Part shown: positions 16,877 to 24,945 of the stretch, piece by piece
Position numbering within the stretch: the stretch's first letter is position 1
Layout: every line of letters starts with the position of its first letter
NCBI RefSeq assembly: GCF_011082085.1
Contig: NZ_CP041063.1
Span: forward strand, 1,736,001 to 1,800,000
Source of the DNA: Bacillus sp. Cs-700
GTDB taxonomy: Bacteria > Bacillota > Bacilli > Bacillales > Guptibacillaceae
Direction of reading: 5' to 3'
Length of the DNA stretch: 64,000 bases
Position numbers and translations under genes: made by a program
The notes under the pieces: generated by a model
Seen by the model: only the letters and a program-made list of their open reading frames with translations
What the model was told of the DNA's origin: nothing
Databases searched by the model: none

Positions 16877-17905
16877 TCACCTCAGGTTAATGATTTGCTT
16901 CGTTTCATTTGATTCTAGTGCTGCGAGAACAACTTGTAGTGAATTCATTCCTTCCGTACCATTTACAGGAACTTCTTTATCAACTAGAATGCTGTCTACA
17001 AATTGATCGATAACCTTGGAACTCGATTGTCCTCCGCTATCATTCGTTTGAATGCCACCAAGTTCATATTTCACCACTTCACCTGTCTGATACTGCACAA
17101 CTAGTGAATTCACCGGATCGTCTTCAAGTCTTAGAATCGCTTTCTCAGCATAGATAATCGTTGAGTTATCTTCACTTGCTGTGTAAGCCCAGCTTGCAGC
17201 TAACGTTCCAATAATACCGCTCTCAGACTTTAAGATACAGACCGCATTATCATCAACCGTTGCAAACTCCTTCGCGCTTGTTTCAACAAAAGAACCGACT
17301 TCTACGATTTCTTCATTTAACAAATAGCGAATAAGGTCTGTCTTATGGACACCAAGATCTCCCATTGCTCCAATAAATGCTTTATCTTTCTCAAAGAACC
17401 AGCTCTCTTTGCCATCCACGCTCCATCCTTCAGGTCCAGGATGGCCAAAAGCAGTTCGGAAGCTATACACTTTGCCTATCTCACCGCTGGCTAATATCTC
17501 CCTTGCTTTGGCATGAGACGGGACGAATCGTTGATTGTGCGCAATCATTAACTTCTTCCCACTCGTGCTAGCCGCTTCGATCATCTCTTCAGCATCTGCC
17601 CGTGACGTTGCCATTGGTTTTTCGCAAAGCACATGCTTTCCTGCTTTTAATGCAGCAATAGAAACCGGGGCATGCAGGTAGTTTGGCGTACAAACACTTA
17701 CTGCATCAACCTCACTATTTTGAAGCAACTCCTCATAGCTTTCATAGGATTTCGCACCATAAAGGACGGCCGTTTCATCCGCTCTTGATTTAACAATGTC
17801 GCATACCGCAACAATTTTTATTTGTTTATTTGCTGCGTATTCTGGTAAATGACGGTGTTTCGCAATACTCCCACATCCGATAACACCAATTTTCAATTCA
17901 TTCAT
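16877..17905 (-). CDS. Gfo/Idh/MocA-family dehydrogenase (first of pair)
   Basis: The product has 342 residues. The cofactor motif is IGVIGCGSIAKHRHLPEY; HVLCEKPMATSRADAEEMI carries the EKP motif near residue 94; GAMGDLGVHKTDLIRYLL gives the conserved Asp and His. The C-terminal domain has the usual open beta sheet. The two dehydrogenases of this operon are clearly related but differ throughout, so they are old paralogues and not a recent duplication. Likely an NAD(P)-dependent sugar or glycoside oxidoreductase. GGAGGAGAAACC precedes the ATG. Substrate unknown. Confidence 0.85.
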   Translation of the reverse strand: MNELKIGVIGCGSIAKHRHLPEYAANKQIKIVAVCDIVKSRADETAVLYGAKSYESYEELLQNSEVDAVSVCTPNYLHAPVSIAALKAGKHVLCEKPMATSRADAEEMIEAASTSGKKLMIAHNQRFVPSHAKAREILASGEIGKVYSFRTAFGHPGPEGWSVDGKESWFFEKDKAFIGAMGDLGVHKTDLIRYLLNEEIVEVGSFVETSAKEFATVDDNAVCILKSESGIIGTLAASWAYTASEDNSTIIYAEKAILRLEDDPVNSLVVQYQTGEVVKYELGGIQTNDSGGQSSSKVIDQFVDSILVDKEVPVNGTEGMNSLQVVLAALESNETKQIINLR

Positions 17906-17929
17906 GGTTTCTCCTCCTCAATTCATTTC

Positions 17930-18649
17930 TTATTTAGACGCGATGGTTTCAAGCGGTTTTGCGTTTCCATAGACTGGCTTTGGTATCGTTGTAGGCTTAG
18001 CCCACGCAACCGCATTTTTCATGACGCGTTGAATATCTTTGTGGTAATAGGTTGGGTACGTTTCGTGCCCTGGTCTGAAATAGAAGACCTTCCCTTGACC
18101 ACGCTTATATGTACAGCCACTTCTGAAAACCTCTCCGCCTTCAAACCAGCTTACAAACACAAGCTCATCTGGTGCTGGGATATCAAAATGCTCGCCATAC
18201 ATTTCTTCTCGTTCAAGTTCAATTTTTTCCCCTAGACCTTCTGCAATCGGATGCGTGGGATCTACAATCCACATTCTTTCTTTCTCATCTGCTTCACGCC
18301 ATTTCAAATCACAGCCGGTTCCCATTAATTTCTTGAAGATTTTCGAAAAGTGACCGGAATGAAGTACGATAAGGCCCATGCCATCTAGAACTCGCTGATG
18401 AACGCGATTCACGATTTCATCTGATACTTCTTCATGGGCGATATGACCCCACCAGAGAAGAACGTCCGTGTTGTTTAGCACCTCTTCAGATAAGCCATGT
18501 TCAGGCTCGTCCAAAGTTGCTGTTTTCACTTCAAAATCCTCTTTGAGAAATTCTGCAATCGCACCGTGAATTCCGTTTGGATACACGCTTCTTACTTCTT
18601 CACTACTCTGTTCATGACGATTTTCATTCCATACAGTAACGTTAAGCAT
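17930..18649 (-). CDS. ThuA-domain protein
   Basis: The product has 239 residues and matches the ThuA (trehalose utilisation) fold, a class I glutamine amidotransferase-like flavodoxin topology: [11 protein letters not shown] at the start, [14 protein letters not shown] (about 62-75), [19 protein letters not shown] at the nucleophile-elbow position, [13 protein letters not shown], then [19 protein letters not shown]. The elbow has HSGH with no Cys, so it is not an amidotransferase. ThuA proteins co-occur with Gfo/Idh/MocA enzymes in disaccharide and glycoside oxidation loci, but a firm biochemical role is lacking. Preceded by GGAGTGGATTTGA. Confidence 0.85.
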   Translation of the reverse strand: MLNVTVWNENRHEQSSEEVRSVYPNGIHGAIAEFLKEDFEVKTATLDEPEHGLSEEVLNNTDVLLWWGHIAHEEVSDEIVNRVHQRVLDGMGLIVLHSGHFSKIFKKLMGTGCDLKWREADEKERMWIVDPTHPIAEGLGEKIELEREEMYGEHFDIPAPDELVFVSWFEGGEVFRSGCTYKRGQGKVFYFRPGHETYPTYYHKDIQRVMKNAVAWAKPTTIPKPVYGNAKPLETIASK

Positions 18650-18670
18650 TCAAATCCACTCCTATTTTAT

Positions 18671-19498
18671 CTATTCTTTTACTGAACCTGATGTTAAACC
18701 TGATACAATTCTTCTTTGGAAAATCAGTACCATAATGACAAGCGGCACCGTTACAACAACTGTCGCTGCAGAAATCTCGCCCCATGGGATCGTATACTGT
18801 CCCTGGAAAAGCGCAATTCCGACTGGTACGGTTTTAAACTTATCTGCCGTGTTAATTGTAAGAGCAAACAAGAACTCATTCCATGCGGCAATAAAGACAA
18901 GAATCGCGGTTGTGAAAATACCTGGCACGGCAAGTGGCATGATCACTTTCCAATACGTTTGCCATAATGAAGCGCCATCAATTTTCGCTGCTTCTTCCAG
19001 ATCGAACGGAATTTTGCGGAAGAACGTAACGAGAAGCCAGATCGATAATGGTAGCGTGATCGTCGTATACGGGATAATTAGCCCAAGATAACTATTTGTA
19101 AGACCTAAGTTCTTTAGAAAAATGTAAATTGGTGAAATCGTCGCCACTTGTGGAAACATCGAAACAGATAGCACCACACCTAGAATAATCGGTTTCCCTT
19201 TAAAATTCAGACGCGCGATGGAATACGCCGCAAATGAGGCAACTAGCACGGTGTAAACGGTTGTGATCGTCGCAACAACGGTACTATTCCATAGATAGCG
19301 AGGAAACGGATAGTCTACGAAAACGGATACATAGTTTTGTAGAGTAGGGTTATTCGTAAACGGATTGAACGCTTTTTCACCAAAGAGCTCTGTTAGCGGT
19401 TTAATCGAACTTGCAAGCATCCATAAGAACGGAAACATGACAACAAAGACAAACACAACGAGGAAAACGTAAAACATCGGTCCCGCTTTCTTATTCAT
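18671..19498 (-). CDS. Carbohydrate ABC transporter permease, MalG type
   Basis: The product has 275 residues and six expected membrane helices. It begins MFYVFLVVFVFVVMFPFLWMLASSIKP, standard for MalG-like CUT1 permeases. The cytoplasmic EAA loop is EEAAKIDGASLWQTYWKVIMPLAVPG (about 186-211), which docks with the ATPase. The closing GLTSGSVKE tail is also typical. It is partner of the upstream MalF-type gene and needs an ATPase encoded elsewhere, since none lies in this operon. AGGAGGGCC precedes the ATG. Confidence 0.9.
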   Translation of the reverse strand: MNKKAGPMFYVFLVVFVFVVMFPFLWMLASSIKPLTELFGEKAFNPFTNNPTLQNYVSVFVDYPFPRYLWNSTVVATITTVYTVLVASFAAYSIARLNFKGKPIILGVVLSVSMFPQVATISPIYIFLKNLGLTNSYLGLIIPYTTITLPLSIWLLVTFFRKIPFDLEEAAKIDGASLWQTYWKVIMPLAVPGIFTTAILVFIAAWNEFLFALTINTADKFKTVPVGIALFQGQYTIPWGEISAATVVVTVPLVIMVLIFQRRIVSGLTSGSVKE

Positions 19499-19534
19499 CT
19501 GGCTGGCCCTCCTTCTTCATGATAAAATACATTC

Positions 19535-20881
19535 TCATTTCTTTCCAGTTCCGTCGTTTATTAATTCAGCACCGAGTAGTTTGATAAAGATTCCAGATAT
19601 GATCGCCACACAGATGAACACTACCACTGAAATCGCTGAACCTTCACCAAAATTAGTCTGGGTAAACATCAACGTATAAGCGAGCATTGAGATTGTTTCG
19701 GTTGAGTTCGCTGGACCTCCACCAGTTAATACGTAAATTAAATCAAACACACGGAACGCATCTAGCGTTCGGAATAAGAGGGCAACAAGAAGACTAGTTT
19801 TCAAAAGTGGTAAGGTAATCGTTACGAACTGCTTCCACTTATTCGCCCCATCAATCGATGCCGCTTCATAAAGAGAAGATGGAATCGTTTGCAGACCAGC
19901 TAATAAAAGTAGCGCCATGTATGGTGTCGTTTTCCATACGTCAGCAAAGATAACAGAGAACATGGCACCAGTATCAGTTGTAAGAAGCATGGCCATGCGA
20001 TCAATTAAACCTACATCTTCAAACAGCTTCGCTACGATACCGTTTTGACCATCATATAGAAACTTCCACATGAGGGCCGCAACAGCGGTTGGAATTGCCC
20101 ATGGGATTAGGATACTTGCTCGAATCAATCCTCGCCCTAAGAAAGCTTTGTTAATAAGGAGGGCAATCGCTAGACCGAGAATGAGCTCAGCTAGAACAGA
20201 AATAAATGTAAACACAGTCGTGTTCCAAAGAGACTTCCACATCCGCTGATCAGTTAAATTTTCTTTGTAATGTTCAAATCCAATAAAGTTCGGTTCAACA
20301 ACAATTTCTGTTAGTGCGGAAGATAAACCAACAATTTTATCTCCTTTTTCCAAACTTCCATTTTCGTTGATTGCCATTAAGTCGTTGTTAATTGCTTTTA
20401 CCGAAGTCGTGAAATCTTTTGCGACATTTTCATCAATTTCTACATACTTCATGTCATCAGGAACGTTTTCAAAGCTATCAAGTTTCTCATTAATCACATC
20501 GTAATTTTCTTCTGCCTTCGGATTCTCTCGAATACTTGCATCAAGCTCTTCAAGCGTTACCTTCATTTCTGTAAGCTCTTCGCTTGAGTTTCCTTTATCA
20601 ATTTCAGAATTAATTGCTCCGACAAGGAAAGGGTAGTTTTGTAAGTAGCGATCCAGGTCAATTTGATAATCGAGATGGACTTCTGATTTTGTTGGTTCAT
20701 TAAGACGAAGGTCGAAAAGACTAAAATAAAATGACTGGAAAACTGGCCAAATAGAAATCGCTAGAATTAGAATCAGTGCTGGGGCAAGAAGTAAATAACC
20801 GACAACCGCATCGTTTTTTTTCTTCTTTTTTGGCTGTTTCTCCACTTTAATAGGCTCTTTTGGATCGATATCTGTTTGCAT
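19535..20881 (-). CDS. Carbohydrate ABC transporter permease, MalF type, with large extracytoplasmic insertion
   Basis: The product has 448 residues, about 130-150 more than usual CUT1 MalF-type permeases. After a Lys-rich N-terminus (KQPKKKKKND) and helix 1 (about 26-48), a hydrophilic insertion of about 130 residues (62-195) precedes the normal entry into the second helix block, IGFEHYKENLTDQRMWKSLWNT (200-220). The insertion is rich in Glu, Asp, Leu and Asn and could form helices; topology places it outside the cell, where the E. coli MalF P2 loop contacts the binding protein. The EAA loop is YEAASIDGANKWKQF. Preceded by AGAGGAGCG. Confidence 0.85.
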   Translation of the reverse strand: MQTDIDPKEPIKVEKQPKKKKKNDAVVGYLLLAPALILILAISIWPVFQSFYFSLFDLRLNEPTKSEVHLDYQIDLDRYLQNYPFLVGAINSEIDKGNSSEELTEMKVTLEELDASIRENPKAEENYDVINEKLDSFENVPDDMKYVEIDENVAKDFTTSVKAINNDLMAINENGSLEKGDKIVGLSSALTEIVVEPNFIGFEHYKENLTDQRMWKSLWNTTVFTFISVLAELILGLAIALLINKAFLGRGLIRASILIPWAIPTAVAALMWKFLYDGQNGIVAKLFEDVGLIDRMAMLLTTDTGAMFSVIFADVWKTTPYMALLLLAGLQTIPSSLYEAASIDGANKWKQFVTITLPLLKTSLLVALLFRTLDAFRVFDLIYVLTGGGPANSTETISMLAYTLMFTQTNFGEGSAISVVVFICVAIISGIFIKLLGAELINDGTGKK

Positions 20882-20906
20882 ACCAACGCTCCTCTCTTAA
20901 GAAAAA

Positions 20907-20944
20907 GGTGTCTTATTGTTCCGTTACATTGCTACAAGACACCG
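20907..20944. other. Hairpin in the binding protein-permease gap
   Basis: GGTGTCTT pairs with AAGACACC across a loop of about 20 bases. It lacks a T run and lies between the solute-binding protein gene and the MalF-type gene. Confidence 0.4.
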
Positions 20945-20999
20945 CTTTTGATAATTCAAATTTTCTTATAGCCCTCTTCTCAAAAATATGTAGGAAAGA

Positions 21000-21026
21000 C
21001 ATTAGCCTTCGTGTGGAAGGCTAATG
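21000..21026 (-). terminator. Intra-operon hairpin after the solute-binding protein gene
   Basis: CATTAGCCTT, 7-base loop, AAGGCTAATG lies 11 bp beyond the binding-protein stop. On the minus strand only GTCTTTCC follows, so it is a weak terminator or an mRNA-stabilising end. Such hairpins commonly raise binding-protein expression over the permeases. Confidence 0.55.
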
Positions 21027-21036
21027 AACTTTTCTA

Positions 21037-22353
21037 TTATTTTTCTAACTTTTCATTCATTTCTTTTTCCATCGCAGCTGCTGCTTCTTCAGGAGTTTCT
21101 TCTCCTGCAATGGCTTTAGAAATGTGGATTTGAATGATTTCAGAGATTTCAGGGTAGTTTGGAGCTACAGGACGGGAAACAGCTGCTTCAAGTGCTGTTT
21201 GGAATCCTTCTTCCCCAAAGAATGGGTTTGCTTCGATAATTTCTTCATCTTCAAAAAGAGCTGGTAGCGTTGGAGCATGTGAGCCTTCAATCGCATCGAT
21301 CTTCTGTCCTTCTTCACCAGTCATAAACTTCAAGAACTCCCACGCTTCTTGAGGATGTTCAGAGAAATTATTGATGGCTGCCATCCAACCGCCTAGCGCT
21401 GATGCTGATCCTGCATCACCTTCAGGAAGTGGAGCGACTTCAACATTCCCTACAATTTTAGACTGTTCTTCATCATTAGCTAGAGAGTACTGATATGGCC
21501 AGTTACGAATAAACGGAGACTGTCCTTCAATAAAAGCGGTGTGAGATTCTACTTCAGTGAACGTATTGATGTTACCTGGAACAAAATCAGAGTTTGCGAT
21601 TTCAACCATTTTTGAAATACCTTTGATTGCTTCAGGGCTATTGATGACAACTTCTCCATTCTCATCAATAAATGCACCACCGTAAGAACCGACAAATTCA
21701 ACTGCATTTGTCACGAGACCTTCATATTGCTTCGCTTGCATAAGGTAACCAAACTTCGTACCGTCTTCACCTTTTAGCTCAGAAGCTTGTGTCATTAAGT
21801 CATCCCATGTTTTTGGAGCTTCAGAAACCATGTCCGAGCGGTAGAAAAGCATTCCAGTATCAATGAATTTTGGCATTGCCCACTGCTTACCATTAAATGT
21901 TGCTGCCGTAACCGGTCCCTGATTATAGTCATCCATGTTGATGCCGTCTTTTTCAATAAAGCGGTCTAGAGGAAGAACATACCCTGCTTGAGCAAATTCG
22001 GCAGGCCAGATCACATCGATATCAAACACATCGATTTCAGATGATTCTGCGTTCAGCATTGTAACATATGCGTCATGCTGTGCACCCGTATCTGTTGGCA
22101 TTTCACGGAACTCAATTTCAATATTCGGGTTTTGCTTTTCGAATTCCTCAACCATTACATCGGTTGCACCTGTTGCATCTTTACCTCGTGCATAAACGAG
22201 CGTTACTTTTTCTTCATCACCGGAACTCGCCTTTTCATCGCCAGAATTGTTGCTAGAATTACTTGAAGAATTATTTGAAGAACTACATGCTGAAAGAACA
22301 AGGATAAGGGCCAAAACGATAAAAAGTAGTTTACTATTCTTCACTATTCGCAT
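21037..22353 (-). CDS. Extracellular sugar-binding lipoprotein (family 1 solute-binding protein)
   Basis: The product has 438 residues. The signal is LLFIVLALILVLSACSSSNNS, with lipobox LSAC, so the Cys near residue 23 is lipidated and the protein is held on the outer face of the membrane. A Ser/Asn-rich linker follows. The body is a family 1 (MalE/UgpB-type) binding protein: VTLVYARGKDATGATDVMVEEFEK, VDVFDIDVIWPAEFAQAGYVLPL, and ALGGWMAAINNFSEHPQEAWEFLKFM. It delivers a sugar or oligosaccharide to the two permeases. The ATG is preceded by AAGGGGGATTTCG. The promoter region upstream carries two ATCGAT palindromic boxes. Confidence 0.9.
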   Translation of the reverse strand: MRIVKNSKLLFIVLALILVLSACSSSNNSSSNSSNNSGDEKASSGDEEKVTLVYARGKDATGATDVMVEEFEKQNPNIEIEFREMPTDTGAQHDAYVTMLNAESSEIDVFDIDVIWPAEFAQAGYVLPLDRFIEKDGINMDDYNQGPVTAATFNGKQWAMPKFIDTGMLFYRSDMVSEAPKTWDDLMTQASELKGEDGTKFGYLMQAKQYEGLVTNAVEFVGSYGGAFIDENGEVVINSPEAIKGISKMVEIANSDFVPGNINTFTEVESHTAFIEGQSPFIRNWPYQYSLANDEEQSKIVGNVEVAPLPEGDAGSASALGGWMAAINNFSEHPQEAWEFLKFMTGEEGQKIDAIEGSHAPTLPALFEDEEIIEANPFFGEEGFQTALEAAVSRPVAPNYPEISEIIQIHISKAIAGEETPEEAAAAMEKEMNEKLEK

Positions 22354-22379
22354 AATACGAAATCCCCCTTAAGTTTTGT

Positions 22380-22412
22380 TGAAATCGATACCAATTTTGA
22401 AATCGATTTCAA
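22380..22412. promoter_or_regulatory. Operator pair upstream of the sugar operon (LacI- or CcpA-type boxes)
   Basis: TTGAAATCGATTTCAA at 22397-22412 is a perfect 16-bp palindrome. TGAAATCGATACCA at 22380-22393 is an imperfect second box. The core of the first, TGAAATCGATTTCA, fits the catabolite-responsive element consensus TGWNANCGNTNWCA. On the minus strand TTGAAA from the palindrome and TATCGA 16 bp later could be the -35 and -10. They lie 27-59 bp before the binding-protein ATG. Confidence 0.65.
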
Positions 22413-22440
22413 TAAAGATAGCGCTTACAACATTTGCGAG

Positions 22441-23430
22441 TTAAGTAGACTTACGAATCACGAGTGATAACGGTAACTCCATCACACTCTGACTAACACG
22501 ATCGCGCTTTCCTTTTAAACAATCCATAAAAATAGTCATCGCACGACCGCCAATTTCAGCACCAGGTTGATAAATTGTCGTTAGCTCTGGTTCAATCATA
22601 CTTGCAATCGGCTGATCATCAAATCCGAGAATCGCCATATCTCCCGGAACATCCAGCCCATTTCGCTTCGCTTCTTTCACCATTGCAGCTGCTACTTCGT
22701 CTCCACCAGTAAAAATGGCCGTTGGTCGTTCTGTTAACGTTAGAATTTTGTTAAATGTTTTTACACCGTCTTCCATCGTATATGTATCATGGAAGATCCA
22801 TTCTGATTTCACTTCAAGACCAGCTTCATCCACTGCTTGAAAGAATCCTTTGCGGCGATCATTGGATAATCCACTTGTTGATCCCATACAGTAAGCGAGT
22901 TTTTGATGACCTCGTTCAATCAGATGCTTTGTCCCTAAATAACTCCCCTGAACTTGATTCAATCGAACCATCGGTACTGTCGCATCGTGATGATACTCGT
23001 TGCATAGAATAATCGGTCCATGATCGGTATATGGCTGAATTTGCTCCCAATCATTTTCTATTGAAGTGAAGATCACACCATCAACCTGCTTCGTTTGCAA
23101 GAGATTGAGGAATTCAAGTTCCTTCTTCTTACTTGATTTTGTCTGACAAATAATAAGCTGAAAGCCATTTTCCTCTGCAACTTTCTCAATGCCATCTAAT
23201 ATCAACGTGAAGAAGGGATTGGTTAACCTTGGGATCAAAACCGCTACAAGATTTGTTCTACGATTGCGTAGATTTCGAGCAGACGTGTTTGGAAAATACC
23301 CGAGTTCCTTCATCGCCTCATGAACTAATTGACGCTTGTCTTTCGATACGTGCGGATAATCATTAATAACACGTGACACAGTCGCTCGTGATAATCCGGT
23401 ATAGTCTGCGACGTCAGCAATTGTTGCCAT
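22441..23430 (-). CDS. LacI-family transcriptional regulator of the sugar operon
   Basis: The product has 329 residues. The helix-turn-helix is TIADVADYTGLSRATVSRV at residues 3-21, with the hinge helix NTSARNLRNRRTNLVAVLIP. The remainder is the periplasmic-binding-like effector domain (LIICQTKSSKKKELEFLNLL, VDGVIF, GFDDQPIASMIEPELTTI). The start was moved 26 codons inward to the ATG preceded by AGAGGAGG, which places the HTH correctly. It would bind the ATCGAT palindromes that lie both upstream of itself and upstream of the binding-protein gene, and release them on binding the pathway sugar. Autoregulation is an inference from those sites. Confidence 0.9.
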   Translation of the reverse strand: MATIADVADYTGLSRATVSRVINDYPHVSKDKRQLVHEAMKELGYFPNTSARNLRNRRTNLVAVLIPRLTNPFFTLILDGIEKVAEENGFQLIICQTKSSKKKELEFLNLLQTKQVDGVIFTSIENDWEQIQPYTDHGPIILCNEYHHDATVPMVRLNQVQGSYLGTKHLIERGHQKLAYCMGSTSGLSNDRRKGFFQAVDEAGLEVKSEWIFHDTYTMEDGVKTFNKILTLTERPTAIFTGGDEVAAAMVKEAKRNGLDVPGDMAILGFDDQPIASMIEPELTTIYQPGAEIGGRAMTIFMDCLKGKRDRVSQSVMELPLSLVIRKST

Positions 23431-23470
23431 GTTACATCCTCCTCTGAAAGTACAAAAGACCCTCCCTTCT

Positions 23471-23502
23471 TTTGTAATCGATTTCATGAAATCGATTACA
23501 AA
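23471..23502. promoter_or_regulatory. Perfect 32-bp palindrome upstream of the lacI-type gene
   Basis: The left half TTTGTAATCGATTTCA is followed directly by its exact reverse complement. Each half contains an ATCGAT core, so two 14-bp boxes (TGTAATCGATTTCA and TGAAATCGATTACA) lie side by side, both fitting the cre consensus. It sits 41 bp before the regulator start codon, where an autoregulatory operator is expected. Confidence 0.7.
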
Positions 23503-23559
23503 CATCATAACGCAAGTTCACAGAATGTTCAACTTTATTTTCGGAATATTTTTACGCTT

Positions 23560-24312
23560 TTATTTTTTTAGCTGAATTTCACGTAAGTATTTGTAACTCT
23601 GTGTCACACTTTCAATCGGATCGAAGTCACAGTCATCTTGTTCAACAACCCACCACTGCACACCGCATGCTTGTCCCTGCTCAATCACTTCTTCAATTGC
23701 GATGTTTCCTGTACCAAGGATAACCGTTGCTTCTCTTTCATCATCTGACCGATCCTTCAAATGGATGATTGGTGTTCTTCCTGCAAATTTTTGCATCCAT
23801 TCAACAGGATCATGCCCAACTTGATTGAGCCAATAAATATCAAATTCAGCCTGGATAGCATCATGTGCATCTAAAATGCGATATAGGTCACTACCTTCAA
23901 TGCTACGACCAAGTTCAAAATCATGATGATGATAGGCAATTTCCATTCCCTGTTTACTACAAACGAGCGCTGCATATTTCATGATCTCTGCTACATTCTT
24001 ATAGTCTTCAGGACTTCTTCTTTCAGGAGGTAACCATGGGCAAACAATCCTCGTATTCCCTAACACTTTTTGTTCCTCAATAACCGCTTCTAACTCATTT
24101 TCAATTCGTTCAATTGGCACATGGTGTGCGATGACAGACAGACCAAGCTCATCTAACTTGTTCTTCACTTCTTGCGGTTTGTGACCATGAAGTCCAGCAA
24201 GCTCAACACCTTCATAACCGATGCCTTCTACCCTTACTAACGTTTCAAAAAAATCTTTTTCACATTCGTTTCGTAGCGTGTAAAGTTGTAATCCAACGCC
24301 AATTTCATTCAT
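23560..24312 (-). CDS. Sugar isomerase/epimerase-like TIM-barrel protein (second AP_endonuc_2 member)
   Basis: The product has 250 residues, shorter than the other barrel in the cluster. IGVGLQLYTLRNECEKDFFETL starts the barrel; GYEGVELAGLHGHKPQEVKN, EIAYHHHDFELGR, QAEFDIYWLNQVGHDP, PIIHLKDRSDDE and WWVVEQDDCDFDPIES follow. Glu, Asp and His at strand ends match the metal-binding sites of the IolE/IolI and xylose isomerase-like family. Reaction unknown: isomerisation, dehydration or cleavage of an oxidised sugar are all possible. It precedes the regulator gene in the same direction and is preceded by AGGAGTGGC. Confidence 0.75.
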   Translation of the reverse strand: MNEIGVGLQLYTLRNECEKDFFETLVRVEGIGYEGVELAGLHGHKPQEVKNKLDELGLSVIAHHVPIERIENELEAVIEEQKVLGNTRIVCPWLPPERRSPEDYKNVAEIMKYAALVCSKQGMEIAYHHHDFELGRSIEGSDLYRILDAHDAIQAEFDIYWLNQVGHDPVEWMQKFAGRTPIIHLKDRSDDEREATVILGTGNIAIEEVIEQGQACGVQWWVVEQDDCDFDPIESVTQSYKYLREIQLKK

Positions 24313-24384
24313 TTTATGCCACTCCTTTTTTTTATAAAGCTCTTTTCGTAGATATTGTTGGTTTTAGATAAGTGGTTAATTTCC

Positions 24385-24495
24385 GCTCCTACCCGCTTTC
24401 CGCGGGGCGGGCGGTGAGCCTCCTCGTCGCTTTTTGCGGGGTCTCACCTGTCCCGCTAGTCCCGCAGGAGTCGAGCATCCTTCCGCTACAATTAG
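24385..24495. repeat. GC-rich intergenic repeat of the bacillar Pro/Gly-like hairpin type
   Basis: A GC-rich block (CCGCTTTCCGCGGGGCGGGC through AGTCCCGCAGGAGTCGAGC) in an AT-rich gap, with GGTGAG/CTCACC and GCGGG/CCCGC pairings. I have seen close variants of this string scattered between genes in many Bacillaceae genomes, so it is probably a mobile or REP-like element. It has no coding potential. The rest of the 24313-24945 gap is AT-rich; nothing else was recognised there except the erpA terminator. Confidence 0.65.
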
Positions 24496-24886
24496 CGAAG
24501 TGTGGTTTTTTATTCAATAATTAATTCAAAAGCAACAATCTATTAGAAAAGAGCCTTTTATAAAGACTAAATCAGAAGTTTAACCCCATCGTTATATTAA
24601 AAAACAACTGGTTCACTTTCTCAAAAACCTTTAGAGATAAAACTTCTCCATCATTCACTAATTTTCGATAAAACGACGGAAAACCCTTTTTTGTGACAAA
24701 AAACAATTTCTGTTATCTTTCTTGAAAATTCAATTACTCACTCAATTCTTGACCGAGTAAATGCTAGACCTTTTGTGATCCATATGTCCCGTGACTCACA
24801 TTGTTTACATCTCGTCTCTTCCCGTGGTGGTAAAGAAGACAACATTTCAGCTGTTTTCATTAAAAGATTAATTAAAATATATCATA

Positions 24887-24934
24887 AAAAAACTTCTCTA
24901 TTTGTTCTATAAAAACAGAACAATAGAGAAGTTT
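24887..24934 (-). terminator. Terminator after the HesB/ErpA-type gene
   Basis: AAAACTTCTCTATTTGTTCT pairs with AGAACAATAGAGAAGTTT with one bulge. On the minus strand it runs into TTTTTTATG. Confidence 0.8.
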
Positions 24935-24945
24935 CAAATTCATTC

